Shown piece after piece: positions 35,599-47,510 of a DNA stretch of 50,196 nucleotides; positions within the stretch are counted from its first letter, which is position 1, and every line of letters starts with the position of its first letter. The position numbers and the translations under genes are program-made. Origin of the DNA: Roseilinea sp034431495 (lineage in GTDB: Bacteria > Chloroflexota > Anaerolineae > J036 > Brachytrichaceae); contig DAOUDB010000200.1 in NCBI GenBank assembly GCA_034431495.1, forward strand, positions 1-50,196, given 5' to 3'. The notes under the pieces are model-generated. The model was not told where the DNA came from. It saw nothing but the letters and a program-made list of their open reading frames with translations, and made no database searches.

Positions 35599-35895
35599 TC
35601 ATTCCTCATGCTCGCCCTCAGCCCTCACCACGTGTTCATCGATTGCAGCCAGCAATTCAGCCTCGCTCGGATTGCCCAGGAACAATACACGATCATTCCA
35701 AAAATACATAGGCGTGCCGATCAACTGTTGCGGGACATCCCTCTCCACGTCGATGTCCAACACGTGAACCGCCAAGCCGGGGCGCGCCGCGCGCACCCGT
35801 TCAGCCAGCGAGAAAGCAGTTGCGCAGCCAGCGCAATGCCGGGCGACATAGATTCGCAGCATGGCCTGACTGCGCAACTGGGGTCGGCGATTCAT
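35599..35895 (-). CDS. small thioredoxin/glutaredoxin-fold protein
   Basis: The 98-residue protein has the pattern LRIYVARHCAGCATAFSLAERVRAARPGLAVHVLDIDVERDVPQQLIGTPMYFWNDRVLFLGNPSE. This is a beta-alpha-beta thioredoxin fold with an N-terminal CAGC active site (Cys21, Cys24) and a cis-Pro loop GTPMYF. It is the size of a glutaredoxin. ATG 35895 overlaps the TGA of the preceding membrane protein gene (TGATG), indicating coupled translation; Met at 35862 (MLRIYV) is the alternative start. Probable role: thiol-disulfide exchange, perhaps for the membrane protein or the regulator next to it. Confidence 0.8.
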   Translation of the reverse strand: MNRRPQLRSQAMLRIYVARHCAGCATAFSLAERVRAARPGLAVHVLDIDVERDVPQQLIGTPMYFWNDRVLFLGNPSEAELLAAIDEHVVRAEGEHEE

Positions 35896-36350
35896 CACCG
35901 GCCGCGTGTGGCATTGCGATACCAGGCATAGCCCAGGCCGGCCAACACGCCATAGATCAGATGGCCCATCAGGCTCATCAACATCGGCCCACTGAACGCA
36001 GCCGCGAACTGCAAGCCCATCCCCATTATCAAGGGCATGATGATCATCGGCCCCAGCACCCACCAGATCGCCCCATACACCAGGCCCCACACCGCTGCAC
36101 GGCCATAGGTTTGACTCGCGCCGCCAAAGAACACCCCGAACGAAGCCCCGATGGCCAGGCTGATGACCATATGCACAACGAAGCCCACGAGCGGATCGGA
36201 ACTGCCGGCCAGAGCAGCCACCATCGGCAACATACCCATCATACCCATCAGCATGCCAAAGGCAACGCCGCCAATAGCCCCGCCGATCAATCCCGACACA
36301 ATCTTGTTCGTCAAGGTTGCCTGTCCGCTCATCCGATTCACGTCTACCAT
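35895..36350 (-). CDS. small four-helix membrane protein, function unknown
   Basis: The 151-residue protein has four hydrophobic helices (about 19-46, 56-79, 90-110 and 118-143), Gly- and Met-rich (GVAFGMLMGMMGMLPMVAAL). I cannot assign a family. ATG 36350 (MVDVNRMSGQATL) is preferred to 36356 because GGAGGT directly abuts the latter but stands 6 nt before the former. It overlaps the thioredoxin-fold gene by one nucleotide, and the Crp-type regulator is next, so the three probably form an operon. Confidence 0.75.
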   Translation of the reverse strand: MVDVNRMSGQATLTNKIVSGLIGGAIGGVAFGMLMGMMGMLPMVAALAGSSDPLVGFVVHMVISLAIGASFGVFFGGASQTYGRAAVWGLVYGAIWWVLGPMIIMPLIMGMGLQFAAAFSGPMLMSLMGHLIYGVLAGLGYAWYRNATRGR

Positions 36351-36514
36351 CTTCATACCTCCATAACGCCATACGAGTCATTACCCAAAACGCGCCGGAG
36401 CGCGCGACAGGCCTGGTTTTAACAGATGAGACGCTGCGCGTCTGTGAGCTGGCTCACATTTGGGGAGCCAGAACCGTTGGGATTGGATCTGGCAAAGAGG
36501 GGAACGAAGACACG

Positions 36515-36982
36515 CTATCGTCGCACTGTCACCGGCGTGCCGACTGCCGCCCAGCGAAACAGCCACGCCGCGTCGGCGGTGCGGCGCAACACCACACAAC
36601 CCAGCGAGGTGATGGCTGTGCCATTGCGTGTGATGGCCGGTCCGTGGATGCCGTTTTGCACCCGGCCCACGTAGTAGATGCCCAGCCAGTAGGGCAACTT
36701 CCAGCCACGCACAATCGAGCCGGCCTGGGCGATCTTGTTCTGCACGCGAAAGGTTCCCCCGCGCGTGCCACGCGCGTTCACAGGCGCGGAGAACACCAGC
36801 GTGTTTCCCGAGTAGGCGTACAGGGTCTGCTGGCCAATGCTGACCACAATGCGCTTGCCGCCGGCGGCGGCATGGGCCATGTCCTCGCTGACTGCGGTGG
36901 CCTTGAGCGGCATCGCAGCCGCGAAAGCCAGACCGGCCAAAAACAGAACGACCACGCAGCGGCTTACTGACTTCGCACTCAC
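36515..36982 (-). CDS. L,D-transpeptidase (YkuD domain) with signal peptide
   Basis: The 155-residue exported protein has an N-terminal signal peptide (about 1-30) followed by a YkuD domain: KRIVVSIGQQTLYAYSGNTLVFSAPVNARGT, the conserved His in GIHGPAI and the catalytic Cys in SLGCVVL. These enzymes form 3-3 or anchoring cross-links in peptidoglycan. The GTG start at 36982 has GAGGAG upstream. The presence of such an enzyme with a lone YkuD domain fits a small periplasmic cross-linking or anchoring function. It is monocistronic by position. Confidence 0.88.
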   Translation of the reverse strand: MSAKSVSRCVVVLFLAGLAFAAAMPLKATAVSEDMAHAAAGGKRIVVSIGQQTLYAYSGNTLVFSAPVNARGTRGGTFRVQNKIAQAGSIVRGWKLPYWLGIYYVGRVQNGIHGPAITRNGTAITSLGCVVLRRTADAAWLFRWAAVGTPVTVRR

Positions 36983-37035
36983 GACAATCTCCTCCTCATG
37001 ACGCCCATGGCTGATGATATGGCAGTCTTACCCGA

Positions 37036-37413
37036 TCAAGGCTTGAACTGCCTGACGGTCAGACCGGCAATCGGACGGTAGTGCTTCATGTTCGACGTGA
37101 CCAGCGGCAGGCCGGCCTCGACCGCCGTCGCCGCCACAATTGCATCGCCGGCCCGCAACCCGTAAGGCAGCGCATATTGCTCGATGTAGACTACGGCGCG
37201 CAGGCCGATCCTTTCCGAGAGCGGCAAAACCACGAAGTTCATATCACGCAAGAATGCCTGGTTGAGCCTCTGTTCGCGCCTATCTCGCGCGCCCTGCAGG
37301 AGTTCCATGTAGGTCTGCGCGGAGACGCACCGCTCCGTCGCTTCGTCCACCAGCTGAGCCGCAGCCAGGTTGCCACGCTGCACCCAGATGAACACATCTG
37401 TGTCAAAGAGCAT
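37036..37413 (-). CDS. PIN-domain toxin (VapC-like)
   Basis: The 125-residue protein is a VapC-type PIN ribonuclease. The acidic triad is Asp4 (MLFDTDVFIW), Glu in SAQTYMELLQG and Asp in RAGDAIVAATA; TSNMKHY ends the active site. Its ATG lies inside the antitoxin gene with an 11-nt overlap, the usual coupling. It pairs with a Phd/YefM antitoxin, as does the toxin at 18.4 kb, but the two toxins are not close in sequence. Confidence 0.9.
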   Translation of the reverse strand: MLFDTDVFIWVQRGNLAAAQLVDEATERCVSAQTYMELLQGARDRREQRLNQAFLRDMNFVVLPLSERIGLRAVVYIEQYALPYGLRAGDAIVAATAVEAGLPLVTSNMKHYRPIAGLTVRQFKP

Positions 37414-37717
37414 GATAGCGCCCGTCCCTCAGATCATTCATCACATCTTCAACACTGCGGGCATCCTTTCGGGCGCTGTTGAAGTACGGATGCGACTGGG
37501 CGGAGACCTGCTTCCGCGGCCGGCGGGCGATTGCGCCACGCCCCCGCCGGCCAACTGCCAACTGGTCTTTCATCGCCGCAAAATCGTCATAGGCAATGAT
37601 GGCAATGGCCGGCTTGCCATAGCGGGTGATGACGATGCTGGCCGCGCCGGCCGCCGCCTCATCGATCACTGCCCGCCACTGGTTGCGCGCCGTGTTGCTG
37701 TCCATTGTTTTGATCAT
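37403..37717 (-). CDS. antitoxin, Phd/YefM family
   Basis: The 104-residue protein has the Phd/YefM N-terminal fold (MDSNTARNQWRAVIDEAAAGAASIVITRYGKPAIAIIAYDDFAAM), then an Arg-rich linker and a polar C-terminus that would bind the toxin. ATG 37717 has GGAGGG 4 nt upstream; the second Met (37705) is also possible. A GTACAAC/TTGTAC inverted repeat next to a TATAGT box lies just upstream and is the likely auto-operator. Confidence 0.87.
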   Translation of the reverse strand: MIKTMDSNTARNQWRAVIDEAAAGAASIVITRYGKPAIAIIAYDDFAAMKDQLAVGRRGRGAIARRPRKQVSAQSHPYFNSARKDARSVEDVMNDLRDGRYHAL

Positions 37718-37734
37718 GCCACCCTCCAGATGTC

Positions 37735-37756
37735 GTACAACTTGTACAACACTATA
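37735..37756 (-). promoter_or_regulatory. promoter and operator of the second toxin-antitoxin pair
   Basis: On the minus strand TATAGT (complement of 37751-37756) is followed by an inverted repeat GTACAA-C-TTGTAC (37735-37747); GTACAAC also occurs twice as a direct repeat. An operator between the -10 box and the antitoxin start suits autorepression. No clear -35 is seen. Confidence 0.5.
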
Positions 37757-37803
37757 TCAGAAAATGAATCGTCTGGCGCAACAGGTGTAACCGGGATTTC
37801 TGC

Positions 37804-37836
37804 GCGCAGGGCGTGCGCAGGGCGTGCGCAGGGCGC
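37804..37836. repeat. 11-nt tandem repeat, three copies
   Basis: GCGCAGGGCGT occurs twice and GCGCAGGGCGC once, end to end, in the gap between the toxin-antitoxin pair and clpB. Function unknown. Confidence 0.7.
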
Positions 37837-37913
37837 GCGCCGAGGAGGCCATGCGCGCATTTGTCCCCGGCTCCCCACACTTGTTCCTGCGACAGTGCGA
37901 AGTCTGACCGATA

Positions 37914-37946
37914 CAAAAAGCCCGGCAGCGCACAGCCACCGGGCTT
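37914..37946 (-). terminator. intrinsic terminator of clpB
   Basis: On the minus strand AAGCCCGG and CCGGGCTT form an 8-bp stem with a 13-nt loop, followed by a T-rich run (five A on the plus strand at 37915-37919). It lies 34 nt after the clpB stop. Confidence 0.8.
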
Positions 37947-37979
37947 CATGTTGGGTCGATTCGACGCCTGCGCCGTCGC

Positions 37980-40568
<2,589 letters not shown>

Positions 40569-40698
40569 GGCTCACCTGCCCCTCTTCTATGCCAACTGTC
40601 CCATATCTGGAGGTATCGTGGTACGCGCGCGCCAGACCAATGTTAGCGCCGGATTAGCGATGTGTTGGACAGCGCAGCATTGTAGGGCAAGCCGCGGG

Positions 40699-40938
40699 GT
40701 GGACTGACCTAACTCCCTGCCCCCTTCCCTTCCAGGGAAGGGGGTTCGGCCTGCTCCCCTCTCCTTTCGGTGGACTGACCTAACCCCCTGCCTCCTTTCC
40801 CTTCCAGCGAAGTGGGATTCTCGGCATGCTCCCCTCTCCTTTCAGTGGACTGACCTAACTCCCTGCCCCTTCCCTTCCAGGGAAGGGGGTTCGGCCTGCT
40901 CCCCTCTCCTTTCAGGAGAGGGGGCGGGGGTGAGGTCA
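40699..40938. repeat. GC-rich MITE-like element with three tandem units
   Basis: Three imperfect copies of a 71-75-bp unit start at 40699, 40770 and 40845, each beginning GTGGACTGACCTAAC and containing the C-rich CCCTTCC...GGAAGGG hairpin and CTCCCCTCTCCTTTC. The outer ends form an inverted repeat: TGACCTAACTCCCTGCCCC at 40705-40723 and GGGGCGGGGGTGAGGTCA at 40921-40938. This is the structure of a non-coding mobile repeat (MITE-like). It fills most of the 437-bp clpB/gyrA gap; the rest (40569-40698) shows nothing I can assign. Confidence 0.75.
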
Positions 40939-40970
40939 ATTGCCAGCCGGGCAGCGTTCCCTTGCGCCGT

Positions 40971-40976
40971 TATAAT
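40971..40976 (+). promoter_or_regulatory. -10 box of gyrA
   Basis: A perfect TATAAT 29 nt before ATG 41006, just right of the repeat element. A good -35 hexamer is not visible at 16-18 nt; the repeat element occupies the sequence farther upstream. Confidence 0.5.
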
Positions 40977-41005
40977 CCGCGCAGCAGATTAGAACAGGTG
41001 TGCAA

Positions 41006-43633
<2,628 letters not shown>

Positions 43634-43640
43634 GGGTCGC

Positions 43641-43646
43641 TATAAT
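43641..43646 (+). promoter_or_regulatory. -10 box of lgt, leaderless arrangement
   Basis: TATAAT separated from the lgt ATG by exactly 7 nt (CCCGCGC), so the transcript would start at the start codon. No Shine-Dalgarno sequence is present. The -35 region (inside the gyrA end) shows no good match. Confidence 0.5.
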
Positions 43647-43653
43647 CCCGCGC

Positions 43654-44517
43654 ATGGCTTCTGACCCTCGCATCGCGCTACAGATCGGCCCGCTGGCCGT
43701 GCACTGGTACGGCATTTTCATTACGCTGGGAATGATGCTCGCCACCTATCTGGCCGGCCTGGAGGCCAAACGCCGTGGCGAGGACCCCGGCGTCGTCTGG
43801 GATGGCGTGCTGCTCGTCATCTTTCTGGGGCTGGTTGGAGCGCGGTTGTACCATGTGTTTTCCTCGCCCAACGACGGCAGCGGCAGCGGCTGGGCTTACT
43901 ATTCCCAGAACCCCATTGAAATCATCGCCATCTGGAGAGGCGGGCTGGGCATCTTTGGCGGGTTGATCGGCGGATTGATCGGCATTGTCTACATCATCTG
44001 GCGCAGACGACTGGTGTTGCTGCGCTGGCTCGATATCGTCACGCCGGGTGTGCTGATCGCACAGGCTATTGGGCGCTGGGGCAACTACGCCAACCAGGAG
44101 CTGTACGGCGGGCCAACCGGCTCGTCGTGGTGGGGCATCACCATCGCGCCGGAGTTTCGGGTGAGAACAGGACGGATCGACTTCACCGACCTGGCCGCCT
44201 ACCCTCCCGACACGCGCTTCCATCCCACTTTTTTCTACGAATCGGCCTGGAATTTCATTGGCTTCATCCTGTTGTTGTGGGCCGGCCGGCGTTTCCAGCA
44301 TCGCCTGCGTGACGGCGACATTTTCGCCGGCTATCTGTTCTGGTACGGCCTGGGCCGGGGATGGGTCGAGTTGCTGTTCCGGCCCGACGCCTGGACGCTC
44401 GGCGCACTGCCGACGGCCGTGTGGGTGTCGATCGGCTTTATGAGCGCCGCAGCCTTGATCGCGCTCGTCAATCACGCCGTGCTGCCCCGGCTGAGTCCGG
44501 CGCGCCATACCGGCTGA
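43654..44517 (+). CDS. lgt: prolipoprotein diacylglyceryl transferase
   Basis: The 287-residue, roughly seven-helix inner-membrane enzyme transfers diacylglycerol from phosphatidylglycerol to the lipobox Cys. Conserved features are HWYGIFITLGM near the N-terminus, ARLYHVF, GGLGIFGGLIGG and the Lgt signature IGRWGNYANQELYGGPT, then FHPTFFYESAWN. It has the usual length. It lies 20 nt after gyrA. Several lipoproteins in this window (RibY, the beta-propeller protein) would be its substrates. Confidence 0.96.
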   Translation: MASDPRIALQIGPLAVHWYGIFITLGMMLATYLAGLEAKRRGEDPGVVWDGVLLVIFLGLVGARLYHVFSSPNDGSGSGWAYYSQNPIEIIAIWRGGLGIFGGLIGGLIGIVYIIWRRRLVLLRWLDIVTPGVLIAQAIGRWGNYANQELYGGPTGSSWWGITIAPEFRVRTGRIDFTDLAAYPPDTRFHPTFFYESAWNFIGFILLLWAGRRFQHRLRDGDIFAGYLFWYGLGRGWVELLFRPDAWTLGALPTAVWVSIGFMSAAALIALVNHAVLPRLSPARHTG

Positions 44518-44541
44518 TGGCCGCACTGCACGGCTGACGCC

Positions 44542-45339
44542 ATGAAACGCATCGCCGACGAATACGAGCTGCCCGACTACGACGAGCCGGATGAAGGTCA
44601 CATCGGGGCATTGTTGCGACGGCCACGTCGGCACTGGGGCCGGATATGGGCCGCCCTCGGCGTTTTAGTTGCGCTGGCCGGCTTCTTCGGCAGCGTGGTC
44701 TATGTCGGCCAGGCCGAGCGCGAAGACACTTTCTGCATCGGCTGCCACACCGTGCCGGAACAGACCTACTACGACCGGGCCGGCGCGGCAGTCGCCGGCG
44801 CACTGGCGGTCGATCTGTCCAGCTATCACTATCAGCAAATTCGCGGGGCCGGAAACGCCATCCACTGCATCAACTGCCACGAAGGCGATGGCAGCGCAGC
44901 TCACATGGTAGACAAGCGGATACTGGGCCTGCGCAATCTGGTTGAGTGGTTTGTGGGGCGCAACGACCCGGCGGTGGAGAAGTTGCGCGTGCGCGCGCCG
45001 CATCTGTCGAACGACGGCTGCGCGGCCTGCCACCAGGAGACGTTGCTGGTAGCCGGCATGGACAATCACACCCACAACATGCTGCCGCTTAGCTATGCCT
45101 TGTGGAAGAATGGCGCAAGGTTGATTCCCCCGCGCGGCGCCAAGGATGAGCAGGCCATCATCGCTGCCGGCTTGCTCAGCTATGACACCAGCGTGCAGTG
45201 CGCGACCTGCCACCAGACCCATCGTTCGCTGGAGACGCTGCGCTATCTGGATGCCGACATCGTGGCGCGCGGCTGCGTTCAGTGCCACATCGACGTGGGT
45301 CAAGGGCCGCTGGACGTGACCGTGACGCTCGAAGAATAA
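44542..45339 (+). CDS. membrane-anchored pentaheme c-type cytochrome (NapC/NrfH-like)
   Basis: The 265-residue protein has one transmembrane helix (about 35-56) and five CxxCH heme sites: CIGCH at 65-69, CINCH at 109-113, CAACH at 160-164, CATCH at 220-224 and CVQCH at 245-249. The N-terminal tail is acidic and cytosolic and the hemes lie outside. It resembles the NapC/NirT/NrfH quinol-oxidising family, which more often has four or five hemes. It would pass electrons from the quinone pool to a periplasmic or extracellular acceptor, but no partner reductase is adjacent. It follows lgt by 24 nt. Confidence 0.85.
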   Translation: MKRIADEYELPDYDEPDEGHIGALLRRPRRHWGRIWAALGVLVALAGFFGSVVYVGQAEREDTFCIGCHTVPEQTYYDRAGAAVAGALAVDLSSYHYQQIRGAGNAIHCINCHEGDGSAAHMVDKRILGLRNLVEWFVGRNDPAVEKLRVRAPHLSNDGCAACHQETLLVAGMDNHTHNMLPLSYALWKNGARLIPPRGAKDEQAIIAAGLLSYDTSVQCATCHQTHRSLETLRYLDADIVARGCVQCHIDVGQGPLDVTVTLEE

Positions 45340-45348
45340 GGCCGGCGC

Positions 45349-46470
45349 TCAGCACCGGCCATACTCCAAAGCCGCCTCAATAAAGCGGATGTAGTTCTCC
45401 TCAGTCTTGCGCGCCAGCGGCACATTGATGGGCGCGGCAGTGGGCATGATGACGTAGCGCCCGCCGGCTTTGGCCGAGTCCATGCACAACCGCACCGCCG
45501 CTTCGACCTCCTGCGGCGAACCGTGCTCCAGCAATTTCAGCTCCAGGTTGCCGAAGATGCACAGGCGATCTCCCACCCGCCGTTTGATCTCGGCCAGCGC
45601 AATGTCGCCATCGGGCGGCGGCTCACATGGGTCGATGGCATCGGCGCCGGTAGCGGCAATCATATCCAGCACGCGCCCGATCTTGCCATGACAGTGCAGG
45701 CGCACTCTTGCGCCGAAGCTGTGAATCAGCTCGACCATCTCGCGCACGTAGGGGACAACGAAGCGGTCGAACAATGCCGGCGGCAGATAAGGCGGCGTTG
45801 CGTACTCCGGCCCGCAAATGCGATACAGATCGACGACGTTGACCGCCAACATGCGCCGCAGATTGATCTGGTTGCGTTCGTGCAAGGCCGCCACCGTGCG
45901 CGCGAAGTGTTCCGTCTCGGTGGCGGCCCAGATCAGATAGTCGGACATGGACATGAGTTCGGCGGCGAACAACAGCGGGTCGCCCAGCGAGGCCATGATG
46001 ACACCATGCTCGTCCACTTCGCGCCGGATACGCTCGAAATCCCAAGCGTCGTAATCCAATGGCTCGAACGGAATCGACATCACTCTGTCCACATCCTCGA
46101 CCGTCTTGCACCAGTGCTCGGTCTGCCAGACCGTGTTGATTCCATCGACAACCTTTGTGGTCTGGGTCAGGTTGCCCTTCGGTGTGTGGAGCGTGCGATG
46201 TGTGACCAGGGCGTCGCCCTCGCGCCACTGCCGGCTGATGATCTCGACGGGCCAGGCCGTATCTAGGAACGTCGCGTTGGACGCCGGGTTCCACATGGCC
46301 AGGCAATCCGTTTTCTCGCGGATGACATCCATGAGCCGGCGATACGAGGGTTGCTGGTTCTCCCACGCCCGGCTGTCGTAGCCGACCAGTTCGTAGGTGG
46401 AGATGGGGACGCGATCGGGAATTCGACCCTCCAGCGCCGCGAGCAAGCGTTCACGCGAGGTCATGCTCAT
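45349..46470 (-). CDS. uroporphyrinogen decarboxylase-fold methyltransferase-like protein
   Basis: The 373-residue protein has the URO-D/MtaA fold, beginning TSRERLLAALEGRIPDRVPI and with a metal-site-like region VRLHCHGKIGRVLDMIAATGADAIDPCEPPPDGDIALAEIKRRVGDRLCIFGNLELK. Relatives of this kind transfer methyl groups to or from corrinoids (MtaA/CmuA-type); true heme-pathway UROD has different residues. The His-Cys-His, then Cys after about 18 residues, are possible Zn ligands. ATG 46470 overlaps the aldo/keto reductase stop (ATGA). It is the last gene of a four-gene operon. A corrinoid protein is not nearby. Confidence 0.8.
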   Translation of the reverse strand: MSMTSRERLLAALEGRIPDRVPISTYELVGYDSRAWENQQPSYRRLMDVIREKTDCLAMWNPASNATFLDTAWPVEIISRQWREGDALVTHRTLHTPKGNLTQTTKVVDGINTVWQTEHWCKTVEDVDRVMSIPFEPLDYDAWDFERIRREVDEHGVIMASLGDPLLFAAELMSMSDYLIWAATETEHFARTVAALHERNQINLRRMLAVNVVDLYRICGPEYATPPYLPPALFDRFVVPYVREMVELIHSFGARVRLHCHGKIGRVLDMIAATGADAIDPCEPPPDGDIALAEIKRRVGDRLCIFGNLELKLLEHGSPQEVEAAVRLCMDSAKAGGRYVIMPTAAPINVPLARKTEENYIRFIEAALEYGRC

Positions 46471-47510
46471 TGGAGCGCCTCCTGGATTTGCCGGCGCTGT
46501 TCATCATCGAGCGTGATCCTGCCGGCAACGGCATTTGATTCGAGTTGGGCAACCGACGAGGCGGCGGGGATGGCCGGCCCCATGCCGGGCAGGGACAGCA
46601 TGTAGGCCAGCGCCAGTTGCGACAACGCAATTCCCCATGCGCGCGCCAGCGCAGCCAGCCGGCGCAGCCGGCTCATGGTCTGCGTGTCGTCGGCAGGTAA
46701 CGCACCTTCGTCGAACAGCCGGTCGCCGGGGCCGGCCCTGCCCGGCTCCAGATAGCGCTCGGTCAGCAATCCGCCGCCCAGCGGACTCCACGCGACGAAC
46801 GAAAGCCCCCTGCGCGCCGCGTAGTCCAGAACCCCCGGATAGGCAGTTGATTCGCCATGCAGAATGTCGAACTGGTTTTGCACAGCGATCACCTGGCAGC
46901 GCGGCGAGAGACCCTGCGCAGCCGCGCGATACAACTCCAGTTGATCGACGGTGAAGTTCGAGACGCCGAAGTAACGCGCGAGGTCCTGACGCGCAAGATC
47001 CTCGATGGCGCACAGGCTTTCCTCAACCGGCGTGCCAGGATCGAAGCGATGGAAATACAACAGGTCTATGGCGTCGATCTGCAAGCGTTCCAGGCAGGCA
47101 TACACCGACTCGAGAATGTTCAGGCGCGACAGGCCGCTGTGATTGGGGGTGCGGCCATCCATGCCGCCGAACACTTTGGTGGCGATGACGACGTTACGGC
47201 GCTGGTCGGGATTGCGTGCCAGCCATGCTCCGATCACGCGCTCGGAATTGCCCGACGCCGCGTTATAGCGGTTGGCGGTATCCCAAAACGTCACGCCCAG
47301 TTCGATGGCGCGGTCGAAGATGGCGAAGGCTGTCTTCTCGTCGACGCGTGCGCCGTCGCCAGTTTCGGGGTAGCCGAATTTCCACGTGCCCAGGCCAATC
47401 ACGGAGGCGCGCAAGCCGGATTGGCCCAATGCGCGATACGGCATGCCATTGAACGAGTCGGTCATGAACGGCGCGTTGTACAACTCAGGATGTGGTGTTC
47501 GATGATCCAT
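46467..47510 (-). CDS. aldo/keto reductase
   Basis: The 347-residue TIM-barrel reductase has Asp and Tyr of the catalytic tetrad in FWDTANRYNAA, Lys in IATKVFG and His in YFHRFDPG. The NADPH site includes SPLGGGLLTERYL and AASSVAQLESN. It would reduce an aldehyde or ketone, typically a sugar-derived one. ATG 47510 is chosen because it overlaps the DCC gene stop (TGATG); shorter starts at 47465 or 47444 are possible and the first 20 residues are not conserved. Its stop overlaps the downstream methyltransferase start. Confidence 0.9.
   Translation of the reverse strand: MDHRTPHPELYNAPFMTDSFNGMPYRALGQSGLRASVIGLGTWKFGYPETGDGARVDEKTAFAIFDRAIELGVTFWDTANRYNAASGNSERVIGAWLARNPDQRRNVVIATKVFGGMDGRTPNHSGLSRLNILESVYACLERLQIDAIDLLYFHRFDPGTPVEESLCAIEDLARQDLARYFGVSNFTVDQLELYRAAAQGLSPRCQVIAVQNQFDILHGESTAYPGVLDYAARRGLSFVAWSPLGGGLLTERYLEPGRAGPGDRLFDEGALPADDTQTMSRLRRLAALARAWGIALSQLALAYMLSLPGMGPAIPAASSVAQLESNAVAGRITLDDEQRRQIQEALQ

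Noticed and set aside
36382..36514. Possible riboswitch between the membrane protein and L,D-transpeptidase genes
   Set aside because: Small inverted repeats (AGACG...CGTCT, CTGGCT...AGCCAG) are present, but no known riboswitch consensus could be matched and both flanking genes are on the minus strand with this gap downstream of the transpeptidase.
40709..40939. 76-residue Pro/Gly/Arg-rich minus-strand frame in the clpB/gyrA gap
   Set aside because: It is the translation of the tandem inverted-repeat element (internal SLEGKG and GQSTERRGE repeats), with no ribosome site and no protein-like composition.
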